From: Sphingorhabdus sp. EL138
GTDB lineage: Bacteria > Pseudomonadota > Alphaproteobacteria > Sphingomonadales > Sphingomonadaceae
Direction: 5' to 3'
Length of the DNA: 64,000 nucleotides
NCBI RefSeq assembly: GCF_945862485.1
Contig: NZ_CAMAYF010000005.1
Span: forward strand, 62,001-126,000
The notes beneath the pieces are model-generated. The model did no database searches. It was not told the DNA's origin and worked only from the letters and a program-made list of their open reading frames with translations. Position numbers and translations under genes: made by a program. How positions within the stretch are numbered: the first letter of the stretch is position 1; the number at the start of each line of letters is the position of its first letter. Below, in pieces: positions 12,330 to 21,506 of this stretch.

Positions 12330-12358
12330 CGCCTAGCAGGGGTTTTGCTGCGATGCAA
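12330..12358 (-). promoter_or_regulatory. Possible promoter of the atpHAGDC operon
   Basis: On the minus strand, TTGCAT and TAGGCG are spaced by 17 nt, about 80 nt upstream of the atpH start. Both boxes are weak matches to the sigma-70 consensus. The rest of the 259-nt gap to the divergent hydrolase gene shows no other clear signal. Confidence 0.25.
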
Positions 12359-12510
12359 GATGGCGATTGTCGCTTGTGTAACGGGAACCGTGATGCCGAA
12401 CTTTCTCTCCTCATTATTCGGAGATTTCTGCCTTAAACTTGTTTAAAGATAACAAACTGCCGTAGGATGTGAGCCTGAAATAATAGAATGGCGACAAAAT
12501 GGAGAATGCA

Positions 12511-13188
12511 ATGGGCAAAATGATTCGCATGACGATGTCGGATGGCGCAGAAATCGCCGTCTATAATGCCGAAGCAGAGGGGGAACGTCGCGGTGGCCTT
12601 GTCCTTGTTCAGGAAATATTTGGCGTGACCGACCATATCCGCGACTTGTGCGACGAATATGCTGCCGATGGTTATGAGGTATTGTCACCCGCCATTTTTG
12701 ACCGCGAGCATCCAGGGTTTGAGGCCGATTATACTGGCCCCTACTATAATCGTGCCGTGGAGCTAGCGCGCGAGCTGCACCCGTTCGTGCAGTCGCTCGA
12801 AGATGCAGTGGTTTGCATTAATGCGCTGAAGGATAAGGGGCCGGTGTTTATCACAGGCTATTGCTATGGCGGCTCTGTCGCGTGGGCCGTTGCTGGGATC
12901 AGCGATTATCTCGCCGCCGCCAGTTGTTATTATGGCAGTCTCGTGCCGACGGTTTATGCGGACAATATCCCCAAATGCGCCACGATCGCCCATTTCGGAC
13001 GCTATGACGCGGGCATACCGATGGAAGGCGTCGAAGCGCTTATTGAAAAGGCCCATCCGACCGCGCAAATATTCGTGTATGACGCCAATCATGGGTTCAA
13101 TTCCGACCGGCGCAAGGATTATCATGAGCCAAGCGCCGATCTGGCACGGGAACGCACTTTGGCACTCTTTCGCGCCTGCGGTGGATGA
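12511..13188 (+). CDS. Dienelactone hydrolase family protein
   Basis: A 225-aa cytoplasmic alpha/beta hydrolase. The nucleophile elbow is GYCYGGS, with Cys as in true dienelactone hydrolases, and the other triad residues are in GRYDAGIP (Asp) and DANHGFN (His). The N-terminal IAVYNAEAEGERRGGLVLVQEIFGV is typical. The substrate is uncertain; no other aromatic-degradation gene adjoins it. The ORF track uses ATG 12499, but ATG 12511 has GGAG about 7 nt upstream. The stop overlaps the start of the next gene, so they are probably translated together. Confidence 0.83.
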   Translation: MGKMIRMTMSDGAEIAVYNAEAEGERRGGLVLVQEIFGVTDHIRDLCDEYAADGYEVLSPAIFDREHPGFEADYTGPYYNRAVELARELHPFVQSLEDAVVCINALKDKGPVFITGYCYGGSVAWAVAGISDYLAAASCYYGSLVPTVYADNIPKCATIAHFGRYDAGIPMEGVEALIEKAHPTAQIFVYDANHGFNSDRRKDYHEPSADLARERTLALFRACGG

Positions 13189-13736
13189 ATGCGGCTATGA
13201 CACCAAGCGCATGGAGCAACGGCGGTTCAGGCGTTTCCATATATTGGACGGTGGCTGAAACTGCGCTTGGCGCGATGTTGCTGGCGGTGACCGATAAGGG
13301 AATTTGCCGCCTGTCGTTTGACGAAAATGAAAGCGCGCTAACGCGCCGCTTTCCGAACGCGACCCTGCTGCGTGAAGGCGGTTCGCTCTCGGCGCTCATC
13401 GACGGTGCGGTCTTCGCGGTTCAAAACCCAAAGCAGATGCCCCAATTGCCCTTAGATGTCGGCGGCACTGATTTTCAAATGGCCGTGTGGCAAGCGTTGC
13501 AGCAAATACCGGCGGGCGAAACGCGTAATTATGCCGAAATCGCTGCGGCGGTTGGAAAGCCTGATGCGGTGCGCGCGGCGGGCACGGCCAATGGTGCCAA
13601 CCCTGTCTCGGTGCTTATTCCCTGCCACCGTGTCATCCGGTCAGATGGCGGCCTTGGCGGCTATGCTTATGGGTTGGAACGCAAGCGTCGTTTGCTGGCA
13701 TGGGAAAACGAGCAGGGCGGTTTGTTTTCAGACTAG
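13185..13736 (+). CDS. ogt: Methylated-DNA--protein-cysteine methyltransferase
   Basis: Repairs O6-alkylguanine by moving the alkyl group to its own cysteine, in a single-use reaction. The active site is LIPCHRVIRSDG near residue 148, and the helix-turn-helix region includes FQMAVWQALQQIPAGETRNY. At 183 aa it matches stand-alone Ogt/MGMT proteins, with no Ada N-terminal regulatory domain. The start ATGA overlaps the preceding stop by 4 nt. Its stop codon TAG is the first part of TAGGCCGTGAAC, a sequence also found at the ends of the element at 37883-38047. Confidence 0.9.
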   Translation: MNAAMTPSAWSNGGSGVSIYWTVAETALGAMLLAVTDKGICRLSFDENESALTRRFPNATLLREGGSLSALIDGAVFAVQNPKQMPQLPLDVGGTDFQMAVWQALQQIPAGETRNYAEIAAAVGKPDAVRAAGTANGANPVSVLIPCHRVIRSDGGLGGYAYGLERKRRLLAWENEQGGLFSD

Positions 13737-13745
13737 GCCGTGAAC
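13734..13745 (+). repeat. Solo terminal sequence of the palindromic element family
   Basis: TAGGCCGTGAAC is identical to the outer 12 nt (after the first T) of both arms of the element at 37883-38047. Here it has no partner arm. It supplies the stop codon of the methyltransferase gene and is followed by CATTTTTTAAGG. Confidence 0.5.
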
Positions 13746-13751
13746 CATTTT

Positions 13752-14492
13752 TTAAGGATATAACGCCCGCACAAAATATAGTCCTTCGGGTGGTGCGTTT
13801 TCCGCAAGAGCCGAACGGTCGGCGGCATCGAGCGCCGCCTTTAGATCTGCGGCTGTCCAGCGTCCAAGCCCGACGGCGACAAGGCATCCGACCATAGACC
13901 GCACTTGATGATGCAAGAAGGACAAGGCCGCTGCCTCGATAATCACATGCTGCCCCTCTCGCCGCACGTTCAGGCGGTCGAGCGTTTTGACAGGGCTGGC
14001 GGATTGGCACGCGGTGGAACGGAAGGTCGTGAAATCGTGCAGGCCAACAAGTATCTGCGCGGCGTCATGCATCGCATCGGCATCCAGCTCCGGCCCGACG
14101 CGCCAGACGCGACCCTTTTCCAACGTCAGGGAGGCACGGCGGTTGAGGATGCGATATGCATAAGCGCGACCAATACAGCTATAACGCGCATGCCAGTCGT
14201 CGGCGACTTCTTTGCATGCCAATATCGCGATGGGGTGCGGACGCAAATGGGCGTTAATGGCCTCCATCAAGCGGAAGGCGGATAGGCCTTTTTCGACATC
14301 GACATGCGCGCGCATGCCCAACGCATGGACCCCTGCATCGGTGCGACCAGCGCTGTAGACCAAAGTTTTCTCGCCGGTGGTTTTGAATATCGCTTCTTCG
14401 ACTGCCCCTTGCACCGAGGGGCCATGGTCCTGCCATTGCCAGCCCATATACGGGCCGCCGTCAAATTCGATGGTCAGCGCAAAGCGTGTCAT
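13752..14492 (-). CDS. truA: tRNA pseudouridine(38-40) synthase
   Basis: Converts uridines 38-40 in the tRNA anticodon arm to pseudouridine. It is 246 aa, a normal length. The catalytic Asp lies in [15 protein letters not shown], and [18 protein letters not shown] is the conserved C-terminal block. The start overlaps the end of fmt by 4 nt, so the pair is translationally coupled. It converges on the ogt-type gene. Confidence 0.95.
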   Translation of the reverse strand: MTRFALTIEFDGGPYMGWQWQDHGPSVQGAVEEAIFKTTGEKTLVYSAGRTDAGVHALGMRAHVDVEKGLSAFRLMEAINAHLRPHPIAILACKEVADDWHARYSCIGRAYAYRILNRRASLTLEKGRVWRVGPELDADAMHDAAQILVGLHDFTTFRSTACQSASPVKTLDRLNVRREGQHVIIEAAALSFLHHQVRSMVGCLVAVGLGRWTAADLKAALDAADRSALAENAPPEGLYFVRALYP

Positions 14493-15394
14493 GACAATAT
14501 TGTCCCAGCGGGAATGGCTTTGCCGCGCAGCAGGTCCGCGGTGGGCATAGCCGGTTTGCCGGCACGTTGGATGAGCGTTGGGCGAATGGCATGAACGCCG
14601 CAGGCGATGGTGAGTTGGTCGTCCATAATCGTGCCTGCCGCGCCGTGGGCTGCGATGATGTCAGCGGCCAACACCCGATATCTCTCATCTTCAAATGCGA
14701 ACCATGCGCCGGGTGCGGGGTTAAACGCACGGACTTGGCGCTCGACGTCTTCGGCGGATAGGGAAAAATCCAGCTTCGTTTCTGCCTTGTCGATCTTGGC
14801 GGCATAAGTAACGCCTTCATCCGGTTGCGCGACGCAGGGAAACGCATCCAAATCCGCCAAAACCCGAACCATCAGTTCCGCGCCAAGCTCGGCCAGCTCC
14901 ATGGTCATCACGCCCGTTGTCTTGTGCCCGATTTCGATTTCCGTCGTCGCGCGGACGGGGCCCGTATCCAGACCCGCCTCCATCTGCATGACCATGACGC
15001 CCGTGGTGGCATCGCCGGCCAAAATCGCACGTTGCACAGGTGCGGCGCCCCGCCAACGGGGCAGCAATGATCCATGGACATTCAGGCAGCCATGCTCAGG
15101 CGCCTCCAAGACCGCTGGCGGCAATATGAGGCCATAAGCCGCAACGATAGCAACATCGACGCCCAGTGCCGCGAAATCAGCCTGTGCTTCTGCCTGACGC
15201 AGCGACAAAGGGCATCGTACCGGTAGCTCTAGCTCCTCAGCGCGTTGTTGCACCGCGGACGGGGTCAGTTTCTTGCCACGATTGGCGGGGCGCGGTGGCT
15301 GTGTGTAAACGGCGGCCACATCATGCCCAGCCGCCACCAACGCATCGAGCGTCGGCACGGCAAATTCGGGCGTTCCCATGAAGGCAAGACGCAT
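14489..15394 (-). CDS. fmt: Methionyl-tRNA formyltransferase
   Basis: Formylates initiator Met-tRNA using 10-formyltetrahydrofolate. It is 301 aa. The N-terminus is [19 protein letters not shown], and the folate site [18 protein letters not shown] with [13 protein letters not shown] is clear. The ORF track starts 25 codons earlier; ATG 15394 fits the family start exactly. The partner deformylase gene def lies about 0.7 kb away on the other strand, after recR, so the formylation-deformylation pair is still clustered. Confidence 0.95.
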   Translation of the reverse strand: MRLAFMGTPEFAVPTLDALVAAGHDVAAVYTQPPRPANRGKKLTPSAVQQRAEELELPVRCPLSLRQAEAQADFAALGVDVAIVAAYGLILPPAVLEAPEHGCLNVHGSLLPRWRGAAPVQRAILAGDATTGVMVMQMEAGLDTGPVRATTEIEIGHKTTGVMTMELAELGAELMVRVLADLDAFPCVAQPDEGVTYAAKIDKAETKLDFSLSAEDVERQVRAFNPAPGAWFAFEDERYRVLAADIIAAHGAAGTIMDDQLTIACGVHAIRPTLIQRAGKPAMPTADLLRGKAIPAGTILS

Positions 15395-15436
15395 CGTCAC
15401 TTTTCCTTTGTTCAAAAGCCCCCTAAGACCCAGCGC

Positions 15437-16033
15437 ATGGCATCGCAAGAAATAGACGCACTGGCACAAGCATTGTCGAAGCTACCGGGGCTTGGCCCCC
15501 GTTCGGCCCGCCGTGTCGTGTTGCACCTGATGAAAAAGCGTGAGAGCGTATTGCAGCCGTTATTGCGTGCTTTGCAGAATGTAGAGCAAAGGCTCGTTGT
15601 CTGCAGCACCTGTGGCAATATCGACACCGGCAATCCATGCGGCATTTGCGTTGACCCACGCCGCGACATCCGATCAATCTGCGTGGTGGAGGATGTATCC
15701 GACTTGTGGGCGCTGGACCGTTCACGGCTTTTCCCCGGAAAATATCATGTTCTGGGCGGCCGCTTGTCGGCATTGGATGGTGTCCGGCCAGAGGATTTGA
15801 ATATCGACGGATTGGTCAGCCGCATTGCCCACGGCGGCATTGACGAGGTGGTGTTGGCGATGAACGCCACGCTTGAGGGGCAGACAACAGCGCATTATTT
15901 GGCCGAGCGGCTGGAGCAATTCCCCATCCGCCTGACGCAATTGGCGCATGGCGTGCCGGTGGGCGGGGAGCTTGATTATCTTGACGACGGCACTTTGGCG
16001 CAAGCCTTGCGCGCACGGCGACCCGTCGGTTGA
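15437..16033 (+). CDS. recR: Recombination mediator protein RecR
   Basis: Helps load RecA at gaps together with RecF and RecO. It is 198 aa, a normal length. An N-terminal helix-hairpin-helix ([19 protein letters not shown]) is followed by a four-Cys zinc finger ([16 protein letters not shown]) and a Toprim domain ([16 protein letters not shown]) ending in a Walker B-like block ([14 protein letters not shown] type, here [17 protein letters not shown]). The ORF track starts at 15245 inside the fmt region; ATG 15437 is the family start. The next gene, def, follows after 31 nt. Confidence 0.95.
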   Translation: MASQEIDALAQALSKLPGLGPRSARRVVLHLMKKRESVLQPLLRALQNVEQRLVVCSTCGNIDTGNPCGICVDPRRDIRSICVVEDVSDLWALDRSRLFPGKYHVLGGRLSALDGVRPEDLNIDGLVSRIAHGGIDEVVLAMNATLEGQTTAHYLAERLEQFPIRLTQLAHGVPVGGELDYLDDGTLAQALRARRPVG

Positions 16034-16064
16034 TTTATCCAAAGACCGTCCCTATTTGCGACCC

Positions 16065-16622
16065 ATGGCCATATTACCTATTCTTGAAGTGCCCGATCCG
16101 CGGCTGAAAACTATTTCGAAACCTGTCGAGAGCTTCGACGGCGATTTAAAAACGCTCGTCAATGACATGATCGAGACCATGTATGCTGCGCCCGGCATTG
16201 GTTTGGCGGCCATCCAAGTAGGCGTGCCAAAGCGCCTGTTGGTGATCGACTTGCAGGAAGAGGAAGCCGAAGGTGAAGAGCCCGTTCGCAACCCGCGCGT
16301 GTTTGTGAACCCTGAAATCCTCGACCCGTCCAGCGAACATAGCCTGTATAATGAAGGTTGCCTGTCCGTCCCCGACCAATATGCCGAAGTTGAGCGCCCC
16401 GCCCAAATCCGCGCCCGCTGGCAGGATTTAGACGGCAAGGTGCATGAAGAAACTATGACGGGCCTGATGGCGACATGTTTGCAGCATGAAATGGACCATC
16501 TGGAAGGCATATTGTTCATCGACCATCTGTCGCGTCTAAAGCGTCAAATGGTGTTGAAGAAGATCGAGAAGGCCCGCAAAATGGGCGGCGGTCATGTGCA
16601 TGGGCCCGATTGCCGCCACTGA
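16065..16622 (+). CDS. def: Peptide deformylase
   Basis: A metalloenzyme that removes the formyl group from nascent proteins. It is 185 aa. All three motifs are present: GIGLAAIQVG, EGCLSVP and QHEMDHLEG, giving the Cys and two His metal ligands and the catalytic Glu. The ORF track extends 39 codons further upstream into recR; ATG 16065 gives MAILPILEVPDPRL, the normal start. A bidirectional terminator follows. Confidence 0.96.
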   Translation: MAILPILEVPDPRLKTISKPVESFDGDLKTLVNDMIETMYAAPGIGLAAIQVGVPKRLLVIDLQEEEAEGEEPVRNPRVFVNPEILDPSSEHSLYNEGCLSVPDQYAEVERPAQIRARWQDLDGKVHEETMTGLMATCLQHEMDHLEGILFIDHLSRLKRQMVLKKIEKARKMGGGHVHGPDCRH

Positions 16623-16636
16623 TACAGTAAGTTGAA

Positions 16637-16655
16637 ACCCCGTCCCAGGCGGGGT
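16637..16655. terminator. Bidirectional terminator between def and the lpoA-like gene
   Basis: A 6-bp GC stem, ACCCCG/CGGGGT, with a 7-nt loop lies midway between two convergent stop codons. It is flanked by AAA on the left and TGTCGTTATTTT on the right. Confidence 0.55.
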
Positions 16656-16659
16656 GTCG

Positions 16660-17820
16660 TTATTTTGCGAACTGTGACGGGGCCGCGCTAACCGTTACAA
16701 ACTTGCCCGCCTGAATTTCCTGCACCTCCAGCATACGGTCAGTCAGGCCATTGGTGTTGAACCGGAACGCCCCATCAACGCCAATGAAGCCTTGCGGATC
16801 GGTCAGTTGCGCGACGGGAAAGCGTGTTCCCGGACGCCAGTCACGGGCGAGTCGGGCGACCAGCAACACTGAGTCATAGCCAAGGCTCGACAAGCGCAAG
16901 GGCGCCTTGCCATAACGGGCACGATATTTGGCCGCATATTGCGTGTAGAGCGTGTCCGATACACTTGCGAACCACGCGCCATACATGGGTGCACTACCCG
17001 CAAGCGACCCATCGATATTCCACAAATCCGGCCCCAAAATTTTGGCCGTGCGCAATCCGCCACGGCGCAAGGCAGGCACGGTTGTTATGGCTGCGCGGCC
17101 GCTGTCGGCAACCAAGATGGCGTCAATAGCGCCCATCTGTGCCAGACGTCGGGCGGCGGCTTCGGCGGACGCAGCCGTTCCGTTTGTTTCCTGAATGCCC
17201 ACCAACACGCCGCCGGCTGCGCGCACGGCAGTCGTGATATTGGATTGCGCCCGTTGTCCGTAAACATTGGATGCCACCACAGCAGCAAAGCGGTTCATGC
17301 CTTTTGATTTGGCGTACAGCACCGCGCGTTCAATCGACTGGTTCGGTAAATGGCCAAGCAAGAACACATTCTGTCCGGCAACGCCGACATCATTGGAAAA
17401 GCTGATAATAGGCACGCCTGCTGGACGAGCAATTTCTGCGACCTCAATCACATTGTCTCCGCGCAATGGACCCAAGATGACCTTGTTGCCATCGACAATC
17501 GCGCGCTGCGTTGCGGCGGCCACACCAAGGCCTGTGTCATACGTCACCATGCGGATATTGGTAACTTTGGTATCGGCAAGCGCCAGTTCCGTAGCATTGG
17601 CAATTGATTGCCCCACTTCGGCGTCAGGGCCAGTCACGGGCAGCAGAAGCGCAACACGGTGCATGCCATCGGACGGTTCGGCGACCACAGGCGGCGCTTT
17701 GCTGCGTGGGACTGTGCTACAGGCCGCCAGCATGATGATGGATGCCAACACCAACAGCTTTTTGAATTGGCCTGCTAAAGCTTGCGGCTGGGCCCGCGTT
17801 GCGGCAATGGTTGCGCTCAT
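16660..17820 (-). CDS. Penicillin-binding protein activator (LpoA-like) lipoprotein
   Basis: A 386-aa lipoprotein with a lipobox LAAC at about residue 34 and a type 1 periplasmic-binding fold. HRVALLLPVTGPDAEVGQSIANATELAL is the family opening, and KVILGPLRGDNVIEVAEIA and GYDSVLLVARLARDW are further landmarks. Such proteins in alphaproteobacteria are annotated as penicillin-binding protein activators. The fold also matches Leu/Ile/Val-binding proteins, but no ABC transporter genes adjoin it. It is divergent from rsmI with only 33 nt between the starts, an arrangement seen widely (yraM next to yraL/rsmI in E. coli). Confidence 0.82.
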   Translation of the reverse strand: MSATIAATRAQPQALAGQFKKLLVLASIIMLAACSTVPRSKAPPVVAEPSDGMHRVALLLPVTGPDAEVGQSIANATELALADTKVTNIRMVTYDTGLGVAAATQRAIVDGNKVILGPLRGDNVIEVAEIARPAGVPIISFSNDVGVAGQNVFLLGHLPNQSIERAVLYAKSKGMNRFAAVVASNVYGQRAQSNITTAVRAAGGVLVGIQETNGTAASAEAAARRLAQMGAIDAILVADSGRAAITTVPALRRGGLRTAKILGPDLWNIDGSLAGSAPMYGAWFASVSDTLYTQYAAKYRARYGKAPLRLSSLGYDSVLLVARLARDWRPGTRFPVAQLTDPQGFIGVDGAFRFNTNGLTDRMLEVQEIQAGKFVTVSAAPSQFAK

Positions 17821-17853
17821 TTTGGGTTCCTTGGGAAGAAACTACATATTCCG

Positions 17854-18684
17854 ATGACTTTCGAATCAGGCTTATATGTCGTTGCGACCCCCATCGGCAA
17901 CCTTGCAGATATATCGCACAGGGCAATCGAGCTTCTGAAAGCCGCAGAAATCGTCGCGGTTGAGGACAGCCGCGTCACCGGCAAATTGCTGCATCACCTT
18001 GGCATTAAAAAGAAAATGCGCCGCTACAACGACCATAGCGGGGGTATCGAGCGGGAGTCTTTGGTCGCCGCGGCACGGGGCGGTGTGGTGGCCTTGGTAT
18101 CGGACGCGGGCACGCCCTTAATCTCCGACCCTGGATATAAGCTGGTTCGCGCAGCCCGTGACGCTGGCGTGCCGGTGTTTACCATTCCGGGGGCAAGTGC
18201 CGTGACGGCCGCTTTGTCAATCTGTGGCCTGCCGACCGATCGGTTTTTGTTCGCTGGCTTTCTGCCCAATAAAGCCAAGGCGCGGGTCGAGACATTGATG
18301 GAGCTGGGGCAGATTAAGGCTACATTGGTGTTTTACGAAGCTGGTCCGCGTCTGGCCGCGAGCTTGGCCGCCATTGCCGACACATATGGCGACCGCGAAG
18401 TTGCGGTTGCGCGCGAGCTGACCAAGAAGTTTGAAGAGGTGGTGACCGGAACGGCGGCGGAGCTGGCGGCGCGTTATGCCGAACAGGAACCGAAAGGCGA
18501 AATCGTCCTGATCATTGGCCCACCTGCCGACGATGTGGCAACCGAAACGGGCGATGTCGATGCGGCGTTGCAAGAGGCGCTCGAGACGATGTCCGCCGCC
18601 AAGGCCGCAGGCGCGATTGCCAAGCGCTTCGGGCTGGAACGCAATGCCGTTTACGCACGCGCAACGGAATTGAAGGCGCAGTGA
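17854..18684 (+). CDS. rsmI: 16S rRNA (cytidine1402-2'-O)-methyltransferase
   Basis: Adds the 2'-O-methyl group to C1402 in the ribosomal P site using SAM. It is 276 aa. Tetrapyrrole-methylase fold signatures are GLYVVATPIGNLADISHRA, VSDAGTPLISDPGYKLV and IPGASAVTAALS. The ORF track starts at 17782; ATG 17854 opens the conserved sequence. It starts the run rsmI-yraN-gshB-dedA, whose reading frames overlap or nearly touch. Confidence 0.94.
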   Translation: MTFESGLYVVATPIGNLADISHRAIELLKAAEIVAVEDSRVTGKLLHHLGIKKKMRRYNDHSGGIERESLVAAARGGVVALVSDAGTPLISDPGYKLVRAARDAGVPVFTIPGASAVTAALSICGLPTDRFLFAGFLPNKAKARVETLMELGQIKATLVFYEAGPRLAASLAAIADTYGDREVAVARELTKKFEEVVTGTAAELAARYAEQEPKGEIVLIIGPPADDVATETGDVDAALQEALETMSAAKAAGAIAKRFGLERNAVYARATELKAQ

Positions 18685-19031
18685 ACCGCCTTGCTGCCGA
18701 AAAACGCGGACGGCGCGGGGAGGCGATTGCCGCATGGTTCCTGCGCCTGAAAGGATGGCGCATCGTCGGCGCGCGCGTGAAAACACCGCGCGGCGAGGTG
18801 GACTTAATCGCACGGCGCGGCAAAAGCATTGCCTTTGTTGAGGTAAAGGCACGCACGAAAGCCGTTGACCTTGCCACCGCGATTGACGCCAGTCGGTTGC
18901 GCCGTGTGGCCGCCGCTGCGGAAATTCTCTTGTCCAAATACGGCAAAGAATGTGAAAATATGCAGATTGATGTGATTATGGTTGCGCCTTGGCGTTTCCC
19001 TAAGCATTTGCCAAATGTCTGGCACGGATAG
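18681..19031 (+). CDS. YraN family putative endonuclease (UPF0102)
   Basis: A 116-aa protein of the YraN family, which has a restriction-endonuclease-like fold. The putative metal and catalytic residues are visible in RGEVDLIARRGKSIAFVEVKART. The cellular role is not established. The start GTG overlaps the rsmI stop by 4 nt, and the rsmI-yraN pairing is conserved across proteobacteria. Confidence 0.9.
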   Translation: MNRLAAEKRGRRGEAIAAWFLRLKGWRIVGARVKTPRGEVDLIARRGKSIAFVEVKARTKAVDLATAIDASRLRRVAAAAEILLSKYGKECENMQIDVIMVAPWRFPKHLPNVWHG

Positions 19032-19042
19032 GAACTGGCGAA

Positions 19043-20005
19043 ATGGCAATCAAAATGGCGGTCCAGATGGACCCTATGGACGGTATCAACATCAATGGCG
19101 ATTCCAGCTTCGCGCTGATGCTGTCCGCACAGGCGCGCGGTTATGATATCTGGCATTATGATGTAGGCACGCTGACGCTCGATGCCCATGACCGGCTGAC
19201 GGCATGGGCGCATCCGGTGCATGACCTGCAACGCGTCGAAGGCGCGCATTATCGCTTTGGTGCGCCGAAGAAGATTGATTTGGGCGCAGATATTGACGTG
19301 GTGTTGATGCGGCAGGACCCGCCCTTTCATGTCGGCTATATCACCGCGACCCATTTGCTCGAGCGGATCGAGCATGAGACATTGGTGGTCAACAACCCCG
19401 CCAGCGTCCGCAACGCACCGGAAAAAGTGATGGTGCTCGATTATCGGCAGTTTATGCCGCCGACGATCATCACCCGTTCGGCGGACGAAGTGCGCGACTT
19501 CCAAAAAATACATGGCGCCGTCGTGGTGAAGCCGCTGCACGGCAATGGCGGCAAAGCCATTTTCCGCATTGATGCCGACGGCAGCAACCTGGGCGCCTTG
19601 TTTGAGGTGTTCAACAACACATGGCCCGAACCGCATATGGTGCAGCCGTTCCTGCCCGATGTTGCGCTGGGCGACAAACGGATCGTTATGATCGACGGCG
19701 AAGTGACGGGCGCGATCAACCGTCGTCCGGGCGAAGGCGAGTTCCGTTCCAACTTGGCCGTAGGCGGTAGCGCGGAGTGGACGCAGCTTACCAGCCGCGA
19801 GCTTGAGATCTGCATGGCTATGGGGCCGCGTTTGAAGGAGCTTGGCCTTATATTTGTTGGCATTGATGTTATTGGCGGCAAATGGCTGACCGAAATCAAC
19901 GTGACATCGCCCACGGGCATTGTCGCGATTGATCGTTTTAATGGCACGGATACACCCTCGCGCATTCTCGACGCGATTGAACGCAGACTTTCGGAGAAGA
20001 ACTAA
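19043..20005 (+). CDS. gshB: Glutathione synthetase
   Basis: Joins gamma-glutamylcysteine and glycine using ATP. It is 320 aa, an ATP-grasp enzyme of normal length. Characteristic blocks are MDPMDGININGDSSFALM, LMRQDPPFHVGYI, VVKPLHGNGGKAIF, RIVMIDGEVTGAINRRPGEGEFRSNL and WLTEINVTSPTGI. It follows yraN by 11 nt, and its stop shares one base with the next start (TAATG). Confidence 0.96.
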   Translation: MAIKMAVQMDPMDGININGDSSFALMLSAQARGYDIWHYDVGTLTLDAHDRLTAWAHPVHDLQRVEGAHYRFGAPKKIDLGADIDVVLMRQDPPFHVGYITATHLLERIEHETLVVNNPASVRNAPEKVMVLDYRQFMPPTIITRSADEVRDFQKIHGAVVVKPLHGNGGKAIFRIDADGSNLGALFEVFNNTWPEPHMVQPFLPDVALGDKRIVMIDGEVTGAINRRPGEGEFRSNLAVGGSAEWTQLTSRELEICMAMGPRLKELGLIFVGIDVIGGKWLTEINVTSPTGIVAIDRFNGTDTPSRILDAIERRLSEKN

Positions 20006-20649
20006 TGGAAGATTGGATCATTCGCTTGGTCGAATGGGGCCATTATTGGGGCGTGGCTTTGCTCATGCTGCTTGAGACCATATTCCCCCCAATCCCGTCC
20101 GAAGTGATCATGACCGTGGCTGGTGTATCGTCGGCGCGCGGGACCATGAATCTTGCGGGCACTATTGCGGCGGGCACGGCGGGTGCGATGCTCGGCAATT
20201 GGATCTGGTATTGGGTGGCCCTCAAATTTGGCGAAAAACGGATGCAAATCTTCATCGACCGCTACAGCCGTTGGTTGACGCTCGATTGGGATGAGGTGGA
20301 GCGTGGCCAAAGGCTGTTCCGCACGCATGGATCAATCATCGTACTGATTGCGCGGATGCTGCCCACTTTGCGGTCGCTCATTTCGATACCAGCTGGCTTG
20401 TTCGGCATGACGTTTCGCCGGTTCATGATCTTCTCGACTATCGGAACCGCCGGATGGACCGCGGCCTTGGCCTGCGCGGGCTATTTCTTGGGATCCCAGT
20501 TCGATGATGTTGAAAAATGGCTTGGGCCAATTTCGACCTTAGTCATCGCAGGGATCGTGTTGACCTATGTCTGGCGGCTTGTTCGCTGGAAGCCGAACCC
20601 TGTGCCTAAGCCCTTGGATGTGCGTTCTGATACTCATCCAAAAGCATAG
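20005..20649 (+). CDS. DedA family membrane protein
   Basis: A 214-aa inner-membrane protein of the DedA/SNARE-associated (VTT) family, now linked to lipid carrier transport and membrane homeostasis in several bacteria. The re-entrant motif is seen in LETIFPPIPSEVIMTVAG, and the conserved Arg and Gly in IARMLPTLRSLISIPAGLFGM. A Trp- and Lys-rich tail follows the last helix. The 3' end overlaps the convergent xerC gene by 44 nt. Confidence 0.88.
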   Translation: MEDWIIRLVEWGHYWGVALLMLLETIFPPIPSEVIMTVAGVSSARGTMNLAGTIAAGTAGAMLGNWIWYWVALKFGEKRMQIFIDRYSRWLTLDWDEVERGQRLFRTHGSIIVLIARMLPTLRSLISIPAGLFGMTFRRFMIFSTIGTAGWTAALACAGYFLGSQFDDVEKWLGPISTLVIAGIVLTYVWRLVRWKPNPVPKPLDVRSDTHPKA

Positions 20650-21493
20650 CGGTATCGACAGCCGTATAAACCTGCGTCGACGACAGGCTGGCATGGCCCA
20701 GTAATTCCTGCAGACTGCGTAAGTCCGCGCCGCCTGCCAGCAAATGCGTGGCAAAGCTGTGGCGCAAGGCATGCGGCGTTGTCCGGTCCGACAGGCCCAA
20801 TCGCGTGCGTGCGCCTTGCACCGCGCGCCGCACCAATGCGGGCGATAATGGCCCGCCTTGCGCGCCCCGAAACAATGGCTGGTCCGCGCTGGTCGCATAA
20901 GGGCACAAAGCGAGATATTCCTGCATGGCTGTCCGGACTTGTGCCAGCAAGGGCACGATGCGTGTCTTGTTGCGCTTACCCGTGACGCGCAACGTAGTGC
21001 CAAGCGGCAATATGTCGCCCATCAGGCCAGTCGCCTCACTAACGCGCAGGCCGCTGCCATAGAGCAGCAAAAGCAACGCCCAATCGCGCGCGCCGATCCA
21101 GCCGTCTTTTGCATTTTCGGCGACGTCATCGGCGAGTGCCAGAACATCATCGGGGTTTACCGGACGCGGCAGGCTGCGCTGCACACGCGGCCCCTTCATA
21201 ACCGGCAAAGTGACATCATCGCCCAAGGCAAAGCGCAAGAAATGGCGCGCTGCGGACAGTTCGCGCGCTGTTGAACGGTTGGTGAGGCCATCACCGCGCC
21301 GGTCGGCCAAAAAGGCACGCATGTCGGCCGATGATATCTTGTGTAGCGTGACGCGGGTGACGTCATTACCCCAATGCAACTGCAGAAATCCCGCCAGCCG
21401 ATCTGCCGTTGCATAATAAGCCCGCACGCTATGCGGCGACATTCGGCGGTTGTCGGTCAGAAACGCGAGATATTCGGCAAGTAAGGACGACAT
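20606..21493 (-). CDS. xerC: Tyrosine recombinase XerC
   Basis: Works with XerD to resolve chromosome dimers at dif. It is about 295 aa. The catalytic residues appear in GSGLRVSEATGL (Arg), HALRHSFATHLL (His, Arg) and LGHASLSSTQVYTAV (His, Tyr). The N-terminal SAM-like core is EYLAFLTDNRRMSPHSVRAYYATADRLAGFL. The ORF track starts at TTG 21529, overlapping hemW; ATG 21520 and ATG 21493 are possible, and 21493 avoids the overlap. A distinct XerD is encoded about 20 kb away. Confidence 0.9.
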   Translation of the reverse strand: MSSLLAEYLAFLTDNRRMSPHSVRAYYATADRLAGFLQLHWGNDVTRVTLHKISSADMRAFLADRRGDGLTNRSTARELSAARHFLRFALGDDVTLPVMKGPRVQRSLPRPVNPDDVLALADDVAENAKDGWIGARDWALLLLLYGSGLRVSEATGLMGDILPLGTTLRVTGKRNKTRIVPLLAQVRTAMQEYLALCPYATSADQPLFRGAQGGPLSPALVRRAVQGARTRLGLSDRTTPHALRHSFATHLLAGGADLRSLQELLGHASLSSTQVYTAVDTAMLLDEYQNAHPRA

Positions 21494-21506
21494 GTCCGCA
21501 TTGCTA

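Noticed and set aside
18512-19636. A 374-codon minus-strand ORF
   Set aside because: It is antisense to rsmI, yraN and gshB, which are all clear genes.
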